Part shown: in pieces, positions 56,543 through 64,000 of the stretch
How the letters are laid out: each line of letters opens with the position of its first letter
Numbering within the stretch: position 1 is the first letter of the stretch
Assembly (NCBI GenBank): GCA_036971615.1
Contig: JAYKKR010000002.1
Location: 2,108,001 to 2,172,000, forward strand
Origin: Amyloporia xantha
Taxonomy: Eukaryota; Basidiomycota; Agaricomycetes; Polyporales; Adustoporiaceae
Reading direction: 5' to 3'
Length of the DNA: 64,000 nucleotides
The notes under the pieces: generated by a model
The model's database searches: none
Told to the model about the DNA's origin: nothing
The model's input: the letters and a program-made list of their open reading frames with translations, nothing else
Position numbers and translations under genes: made by a program

Positions 56543-57556
56543 CTATACCTCTTGATTGAAGATGTCGTCGTCATTCAGCAGGCGAGATTCCCGTGATGCC
56601 TCTGGCTCCGGCCCTCGCCTGGGCTCACCGTAAAGCCCACCCTCAGGATCTTCCGGGAACTCCGTTGTCGAATCGCGTGAGTTAGTATCAGAGTCTACCG
56701 TCGCCGCTCGGTTCTTCTTTTTTGACTTCCTTCTCTTCGTCGTACCGTCCGCGTCCGTGATCGAGTACGCATCTTCCGTCCTTGCCCACCGATCTTTCTT
56801 GTCCTTCTTCTTCCGCCGACTCTTCTTTGGTCCATCGATAGGGGCGGCGTCTTCAAAATTAGCAGGGTAGCGCCATCGCGCCGAAGATTCCATGCTGGCA
56901 GAGGAATTGTTCGCCCCATAGTAACGTTCTTCATTCCGACTCCAGAACTCCCCACTGCCGTTAGGACGCTGTCGGGCGTCGCCGTCCTCCGATGCAAGGT
57001 CGACACTGGATCCGGCTTCTTGGCCCTCCTCGTAGGGCTGATCCCTGAGAGCTGACGTGGGCAGGCGGTCATTGTATCGAGTTGCCCATTGCGACCGCCG
57101 TTCCTTTCGCTTGATCTCGGATGTGTCTACGAGACCATATCGTTGAACCCACTTAGGAGTGCGTTGATGATTCTTGTTGTTGCGTATATTCTATGAGAGG
57201 ATATGTTAAATGAAAGTGCGCAGTCTCGCCAGTGCGCCTGACCTGTATGTAGAAGTTGTGGACATGACCTAGAGACAACTTCAGCATGACAATGCATGCA
57301 GTGAGACAAGCACTCACCCGGAATATAGCCACATATCGTCAACGGTATATTGATAAAGAAGTCGAGCCCAATGCCAAATCTCGCAGCGACAGCTAAATAC
57401 AAACCGATGATGAGTCGCCGTCCGGAAACGCCGGATACCGTGATGCGCACCGAGAGGCGGAAACAGCGTTCCCATGATGCACAAAAGAACTGTAAATCCA
57501 TGGCGCTTTCTTGGTGTAAGGTCGACTTTGGTGAACGTCTGCGGCCTCGAGGTCAT
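56543..57556 (-). CDS. Pmp3/RCI-family membrane protein with long charged tail
   Basis: Four exons: 57556..57451, 57392..57318, 57268..57243 and 57190..56543, 284 residues. Residues about 23-70 form the Pmp3 core of two hydrophobic helices: FTVLLCIMGTLFPPLAV, GLDFFINIPLTICGYIPG, VHNFYIQN. Pmp3 proteins are ~55-residue plasma-membrane proteolipids linked to membrane potential and salt tolerance. Here a hydrophilic tail of over 200 residues follows, with basic runs (KKSRRKKKDKKDRW, RRKSKKKNR) and an acidic end (LLNDDDIFNQEV). Long tails of this kind occur in other basidiomycete Pmp3 proteins, as I recall; their role is unknown. One exon is only 26 bases. Confidence 0.85.
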
Positions 57557-58309
57557 GGTCCTGGATACCGAGCGATCGCCGAAATAAGACCGACTGCGAG
57601 TGTCCGGGCAAAGCCAGAAGCGCCAGAGTAGCCACAGCACAGCTCGAGTTGTTGTCGCGACTTTGTCTCCGGGTGGCGGATCACAATTGCAATGTCAATC
57701 CATTCACGCTTTCCTTCATACAATCTGTCGTGTCGCTCTTTTTATTCGTACTAGATAGTGAAGACACTCCCGCGCATTCCAACTCACTCTTCGGCGAAAA
57801 ATACCTAGCAGCTGTTGAAGTCAAAAGAGAGCGCCGGGCTCTATTTGTACGGCACGAGCGTTCGAAGTGAAGACATATGATTCCTCATGCGAGCACGACG
57901 ATCGACTTCCTGCGACCCTCAGGCTTGTCATGTTGACGGAGACACGACAGATGTTATCCTGATTTAATTCATGGCTTGTTCTTTCCATCGCGACGACATC
58001 AATTCGCTGCACCGAGATGTGGCCCAGGTGCTCGGAAATGACGTGCAATCCGGCAGTATCCTGTCTTGGTCCAGCTGCCCTTTTACTATTCTGTATGTTC
58101 TTATCTGTACTGACGCCCATATATTTCCTTGATGTTCCGAAAGCATGACTGTATCGCGAGAAATCTCCGAAAAGCAGGGGTCTTCCGGGTTGTTCAGGCT
58201 GCGGATATATATCAGTGAGTTTCGTCGACCTGGACCTCAGGGAGTACCCTTGTCTTCGCCTTGCTCGTGTACACTCTCCCTTCTATTCCGTCTGAACAGT
58301 CCCTTCAGC
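57557..58309. promoter_or_regulatory. Divergent promoter region Pmp3-like / RdRP
   Basis: About 750 bases. The RdRP frame is open upstream to 58145, but the extension does not resemble the family, so I treat it as leader sequence. Confidence 0.35.
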
Positions 58310-61300
58310 ATGCAAATACGCCTCAGAGGAATCCCTTATACCGCTACGAAGCATGATGTGAAGAGAGCGATTGCGGAGGTCCTCCATGGAGAAGACTTCT
58401 CCGACGGCCAAGATCCAGAAGCTCGCCAAATCAACTTCAAAGTTGTGCTTGATATGGACGACACCCGGGACGCGCGAAACAAGGGCACTGGCACCTTAAC
58501 GCTACCGCAGTTACGATCCTTCAACCTCGACCATCGATTTTGGAGATGGCTCAGGGACAATCCTGGTCAAATTCGGGTCCAAGGGCGCTCTATCCGATTC
58601 TATCGTAGTGATAGTGTACCTCGTCGCACTGAGGTGGACTACCTGAGCAAATCGAGATACATTGCGCCCGAACACGAGGAAGCGCGCGAGAAGAAGATAG
58701 ATGCGCTGAAGGAGTATATTCGCATTGATCAAGTCCAGTTTGGAGTGTTATTCTACCCTCCGGGACCTGGCGTTCAAGATCTCGCCTTCTCTATCGAGTG
58801 GGAATATTCCAGACAATGTCAACCTCAGCCATGGTTTATGGTCGATTATAATCAGAAAACGATACGCATTGAGGTATGAATCAAATCTTTCAAATCAGGT
58901 CACAATACTGACACTCTTAGCAAGCTTGGCGATCATGTTTACACTTGCGGAGACCCTGTCTCGTGCATCTTGATCAATTTTGCTGATATTGAGAAGATTG
59001 GGATAGGATACGATGGCGGAAACCCTTGTGAGTTTGAATAAATCTGTTGGGACAAGTTGACATAACGGCATGACAGTTGCATGTTTTGCGCTCACGGTGA
59101 GGCCGACATTTGAGAAACCCTACGATGCTAGTCAACTGGAATATTATGAGCATGATGAAGTCTTTCCTGATGATGTAGACATGATCTCTGAAGTTGATTA
59201 TGAATATTCCGACACAACATATTATCCCAATTCACAAGAGGATGAATGTACAAACTCTTACCAGTCGGCATATGCTATCGACGGAAGAGATCATGAGGAA
59301 GATAGCGTGTCGGATGAGGACGACTTCGGTGATTCCAATCCTGGTGTGGCTCTCGACGAGTCCTTTCCAATAGTCGAATATCGGAGGCAACGCATCACAG
59401 AGCTAGATGCAGGACATGGTCGAGTGATTCCATTCACTTCCCATCTACGTTTGATTTTTCCGAGTGACCAGGAGTGGCGCCGTTTTACGCAGCAATGTCG
59501 AGTGGCAGGCCTACCAACATTTCAGGCAAAACTGGAGGCATTTAGGAAAGCCTTTTTCACCCCCCCAAATCTTCGCAAGACATATGTTTGGATGCGGCGC
59601 TTTCACAATAATTGGCCACTTGCTTTTCAACTGGCTGCGTTACTTCACAATGGACATCTCAATACGGAGGAACTCGACAGTCTCCGCCCAGACATCGAAG
59701 CCCTATCTCAAGCCTCTCCGCACGACGCAGGCGACATTCTGAAGTATTTTAGGATGGCCCTCTGTTCTCCCAATCGTAATATCACCAGAAATCGTAAACA
59801 ATGCCTGGCGCGTGTCGTCGACGAACGCAGAACAAAGTTTGCACAACGGTCATCTGACCAAGGGGTTTTTTCATGTTTCCATGTCACGTTTACGCCGACT
59901 CGCATGATCTTAGAAGGGCCAACGAAGGTGCAATCCAACAGCGTAATCCGTGAATATTGGGAGTACAGAGACCATTTCATACGCGTCGATTTCCTTGATG
60001 AGAACCAGTCTCAACTTCGCTTCGACCGGGAGGTGGACGGGCCATCGTTCTTGCAAAGCCATGTGGGCTCCATTCTTAAAGGGGGTTTCAAAGTTGCTGG
60101 AAGAGAATTCCAACTACTTGGATACTCTAACTCATCCTTGGATAGTCATGTTTTCTGGTTTGTCCATCCCTTCGACTATCGCTCCCAACGACAAGGTGTA
60201 GCCACCGAGCCCATGACTGCAGAGCGGATTCGTGCCAGTCTGGGGGATTTTTCTGAGATCGTCCTTCCCGCCAAATATGCCGCTCGCATTGGACAGGCTT
60301 TCACCTCGACGTCTTGCTCTATTTCTCTCTCTCTCGATGAGTGGGAGGAAATAGACGAGATTCTCGAGGAGCGAGAGGATCCCAAATCCCATACAGATGG
60401 GGTGGGCAGGATCTCTGAAGAATTGGCAGATGAGATCTGGAATACCTATTGCACTAAATATCCAGACCGCGGGATATATGGAGTGAAACCTTCTGCTGTG
60501 AGTGTTGAACTGAACTGGTGAACAGGTCGAGGGTTGGCAGCTAACAGAGTCGTTAGTATCAAATACGCTTCCTTGGTTAGGCTCTCTCTCAAACCACTGT
60601 TACCTGCTTTCTTGACTCTTGACTTTACTCAGGGTATAAGGGGATGGTCGCTGTTGACAGACAACTTCAAGGAAGGAAGATGTGTTTACGACCTGAAATG
60701 AGAAAGTTTAAGCCGTTGAGATGTGCAAGCTGTCAGGAGAAGGTCTATTGCTTTCACTTGAACGGTCCTCCGCAAGTTCATATCGCCGACGTTTTCGATG
60801 GTCCAAAGCAGGCATACCTGACACGGTACGCAACGTAGTTGGTTTTAAATTGTCTACAATGATCTCATATTATCCCTAGTGATTTGGTGACAATCTTGGA
60901 AGATCGTGATGTCCGCCCGGCAGTCTTTAGGCATTTGCAAGAGAAAGCGAAGACGAATATATATCTGTCTAGGGACTCATCGACACAATTCATCGAGGTC
61001 TTGAGAACTCACCACATGGCATTTCTGTTCCGATTGCCTCTTCTTCTACAGCAGCTATCAGACTTGGGCATCGATTATGGAAATCAATTCAAACGCGCTC
61101 CGGCCTCCAACGATGAATTCATTTGCCGCGTACGAGAGTACGCCATACAGCAAGTGTTGCGAGATATGAAAAACAGAGCTCGCATACCGGTTCCGAACTC
61201 GCACCTATTGGTCGGCGTTGCCGATGAAGGTCCTGCATATGTCAAAAGTGGTTGTAACAACGTATATCACCTGAAGGAAAACCAAATCTACGGTTCGTCA

Positions 61301-62887
61301 GTCCTCTTTGGGAGGTCAATTATAAATGACAATGGAGAGGTCCTGTAGCCTGTGTGCAAAGTGCCCCCGATTCCGAACCTCAATGGCTCAAAGGCCTCTG
61401 TTTCATTACCAGAAGTCCTACGGTACATCCGGGGGATGGTACGTGATGACATACTGGATACGGTTGGTCGGAAAGGTTATGTATTTCTCACAGTGCAGCG
61501 AGTGACTGCTATCGGAAAACCTAAGGTCCCGGATGGTCAGATTTGTCTGTTTGAACATATGAAAAACGTCGTGGTACTTCCAACAGTCGGTCAGTGATCT
61601 TAAAGAGTTTATGGCGAGTTAGATGTCTAATTTTGAAGGATATTGTAGGCGCAAGGTCTCTTGCCTCCTGCTTGGGTGGAGGCGATCTTGATGGGTATGC
61701 TGCATTGTATTGAACGAATCAATTGACTCATTCTCGCCCAGCGACTTGTATTATGTCTTTCAGTACAGTCAGCTACTTCCAACCTTGGGTATCGATCCAG
61801 CAGCATATCCAGACAAGAAGCCTCCTGGCCGGCCCTTCGACTTCAATGATGTTTGCGATTTTATCGTAGAATATATGCATTCTGATGTATTGGTAGGTTA
61901 TGTCAAATTCCATGTGTCCAGAGACCTAAAAAATGATAACAGGGTATCATCTCTGTCAGACGATTGATCATTGCGGGTACGTTTCTTTTTCCAAGCACGG
62001 CTCATACGTTCTGACCCGGCAAACGTTTTTCAAGATCAATCTAAGGTTGGTTTGGCGCCTTATGCGTGCGTCCCCTGCTGAAACTGAGCTGGCCCTAGTA
62101 CGGCTGTCATGACCCTCGCTGCTTCAGGCTCGCTGAGCTATGCAGCGACGCGGTCGACTATCCGAAGAGCGGGCGAGCGGTTGACATGAAGAAGGCGCCT
62201 GGCAAACTGATGCCTTACAATCCCGACTGGTATGCCGATGAAGACAGCCTCAACGACCCATTGGCAGATTCCTATCGATCGGATCGGACGCTGGGAATTT
62301 TGTACCGAGGTATCAAACTGGACAAGCTCGATGCCTCTTTTCGCGTACCCGCCGCATCCCCGCCGATCTCCGCCAGTCCCCAGCCCCTCAAGGATACGAT
62401 ATCGACCAAGCTAACACCCCTCGTTGAAGCGCAGCTGGGGTCCCATCAACTCACCGACGTTAACTATCAAGAAATCGTACCCTTGCTCAGAGTTTATCTC
62501 GCCGAGCTACGATGCATCTGCTTCACATACTCCATGTCGCCGAAGCCCGGCTCGTTCATTCCGGAGGAAGAGATAGTACTGGGCGTCATCCTGTCGGCGA
62601 CCTCCGAGCGTCGCATCAAGAAAGACAGGACATATCGCATGCGCGAAGACGTGGGCGAGCTTGTGCACCAAGTACGCCGGAAGCTTCTTCCCAGCGATGA
62701 CCTGACGCCGTCCGACGAGACTCTCCGTGAGAGCCTCCTGATTGCGTGGACGGCGTGGGGCCTGAGTATGCAGAACACAGATCTTTACGGAGCTAATAGT
62801 TTCGGGCTGATAGCCCTCGGGGTCGTCTTCGATGTCCTCCACAAGCTAGGTGCTTTTCCCAAGGGAGATAGCGTGCAGCAGGTCTAG
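58310..62887 (+). CDS. RDR: RNA-dependent RNA polymerase (RNA-silencing type)
   Basis: Thirteen exons: 58310..58873, 58925..59027, 59077..60497, 60557..60575, 60633..60825, 60880..61292, 61349..61438, 61494..61589, 61649..61694, 61742..61892, 61943..61976, 62035..62065 and 62128..62887, 1306 residues. The start MQIRLRGIPYTATKHDV opens an RRM-like N-terminal domain. The eukaryotic RdRP domain shows DRGIYGVKPSAYQIRFLG, LVGVADEGPAY, TRSPTVHPGDVQRV and the catalytic motif GGGDLDGDLYYV (Asp979, Asp981, Asp983). The C-terminal landmark is DYPKSGRAVDMKKA. These enzymes make dsRNA for small-RNA silencing. All catalytic aspartates are intact. The exon boundaries around 61943-62065 are the least certain. 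Confidence 0.94.
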
Positions 62888-63080
62888 TTCTCGCAATGTC
62901 ACCCATGATACCATTTTCATACACCACCTCATGGTCTGCTACTGTCTCGTTCATGTGTTACAGTGACGCGGTGCTTGAGGTATGGACATTATTGTACACA
63001 GGCAGGCTCCGACCACATGGATATTACACAATTGTTTCTGTTGTACATTGTATGCAATGCGGGCTTCGACAGCCCGAGGA

Positions 63081-64000
63081 TTACGTCTCTCCCTGTGTCT
63101 CCTGGTAGAACTTCATGACGTCCTGTACATCATCCTTGCTGCCTAGGAATACCGGGCAACGCTGGTGAATGCTTGTAGGCACAATGTCGAGGATACGCTT
63201 CGTGCCTGTCGTCGCAAGTCCACCGGCCTTTGGAACGAATGCTGTGAGCAAACGATGGCATCTGTCACCGAAGAGTACGTACCTGCTCGATGAGGAATGC
63301 CATAGGGAATGCCTCGTATAGCATGCGCAGCTTGCCGCTCTTCGATTTCTTGTCGTCGGGGTAGCCGAAGATGCCCCCGTAGAGTAGGGTGCGATGGACG
63401 TCGGCCACCATGGAACCGATGTACCGCGAGCTGTATGGCGACTTGCCCGAAGGCGGGAACTTGATGCTGTTCAAATAGTTCACGACCGGGGGGTGGAAGT
63501 ACATCGCGTTGCCCTCGTTAAAAGAGTAGATCTTGCCTCGCGGAGGGATCTTGATCTGCATCAATTCGGTCAGTCTGATCGAGGAGGCCCGAGGTCATCG
63601 GAACGTACGTCAGGGTGAGTTAGAATGAATTCGCCGAGAGCTGCGTCGAGTGTGTAGCCGTTGACACCGTGCCCGGTAGTCAGGACAAGGTTCGCTGACG
63701 ACCCGTACCTACAATATGAGCGAAATTCAGCATTCGTGTACACCTGTGAAGAGAGATTCTCGGGATAACTGACATGGTGTAGCCGGCCGCAACCATCTCA
63801 CTACCCGGTCTGAGAACGTCCTGAATAGTCCCTGTCGACCCCGGTTTCTGTTGACACAGATCAAGTCACTGCCATCTCTTCCGAGATACGTAAGTACGTA
63901 CGATACGGTATATGCCGAAGATGGTACCGATGTTAACACCTGCGTCGATGTTGCTGCTTCCGTCGAGTGGATCGAATACAACACAGTAGTTTCCCTTGTA
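63081..64000 (-). CDS. FBP1: Fructose-1,6-bisphosphatase, 3' part (gene runs off the window)
   Basis: Exons seen: beyond 64000..63902, 63847..63774, 63708..63609, 63555..63283 and 63227..63081. The fragment begins [19 protein letters not shown], which carries the metal-binding DPLDGSS motif. It continues [67 protein letters not shown] and the C-terminal [17 protein letters not shown] and [14 protein letters not shown]. The enzyme makes fructose 6-phosphate in gluconeogenesis. The N-terminal part is outside the window; the visible part is intact. Confidence 0.96.

Noticed and set aside
1..64000. Transposons, CRISPR arrays, attachment sites and viral genes
   Set aside because: No transposase, reverse transcriptase, terminal repeats or spaced repeats were seen. 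The RdRP at 58-63 kb is the cellular RNA-silencing type with many introns, not viral.

Overview
This is eukaryotic DNA from a fungus, most likely a basidiomycete of the Agaricomycetes. The genes are dense and split by many short GT-AG introns of about 45-65 bases. Several families seen here are typical of mushroom-forming fungi (DUF7918 proteins, long Pmp3-like proteins). Exon boundaries were worked out by hand from splice signals, reading phase and resemblance to known protein families. They are predictions: no transcript data or database search was available.

Layout, left to right. 0-9 kb: a partial gene, ribosomal protein uL30 (RPL7) with a guide snoRNA in its longest intron, a leucine-rich-repeat-like protein, a LisH/CTLH/CRA protein, a PQ-loop vacuolar amino-acid transporter and an unrecognised protein. 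9-24 kb: a DUF7918 protein, the U5 snRNP GYF protein (CD2BP2/Lin1), then three head-to-tail minus-strand genes for DNA repair and chromatin: RAD54, a chromodomain protein and a Crb2/Rad9/53BP1-type mediator with Tudor and BRCT domains. 24-31 kb: a single-pass membrane protein, ESCRT-III-related Chm7 with an apparent one-base frameshift, a second DUF7918 protein and about 1.5 kb with no recognisable gene. 31-39 kb: an aldo-keto reductase, UBA3 (NEDD8 E1) and RCL1 (18S rRNA maturation) sharing a 208-bp divergent promoter, and NPR2 of the SEACIT/GATOR1 complex.

39-46 kb: a secreted protein made of five copies of a roughly 30-residue unit, most ending in basic residues and encoded by exons that are all in the same phase. 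This is the most unusual locus in the window. It is followed by a nuclear low-complexity protein, a cyclin-D1-binding-protein-like gene, the U6 snRNA gene and SLT11/ECM2, whose protein acts on U6 in the spliceosome. 46-64 kb: mitochondrial PheRS, mitochondrial GrpE, trifunctional C1-THF synthase, a PNGase A-like amidase, a Pmp3-like protein, an RNA-dependent RNA polymerase of the RNA-silencing type and the 3' part of fructose-1,6-bisphosphatase.

Most genes are housekeeping and sit in mixed orientations with short spacers. Points of interest are the repeat-exon secreted protein, the intronic snoRNA, U6 beside a U6-binding factor, and four predicted GC-AG introns.
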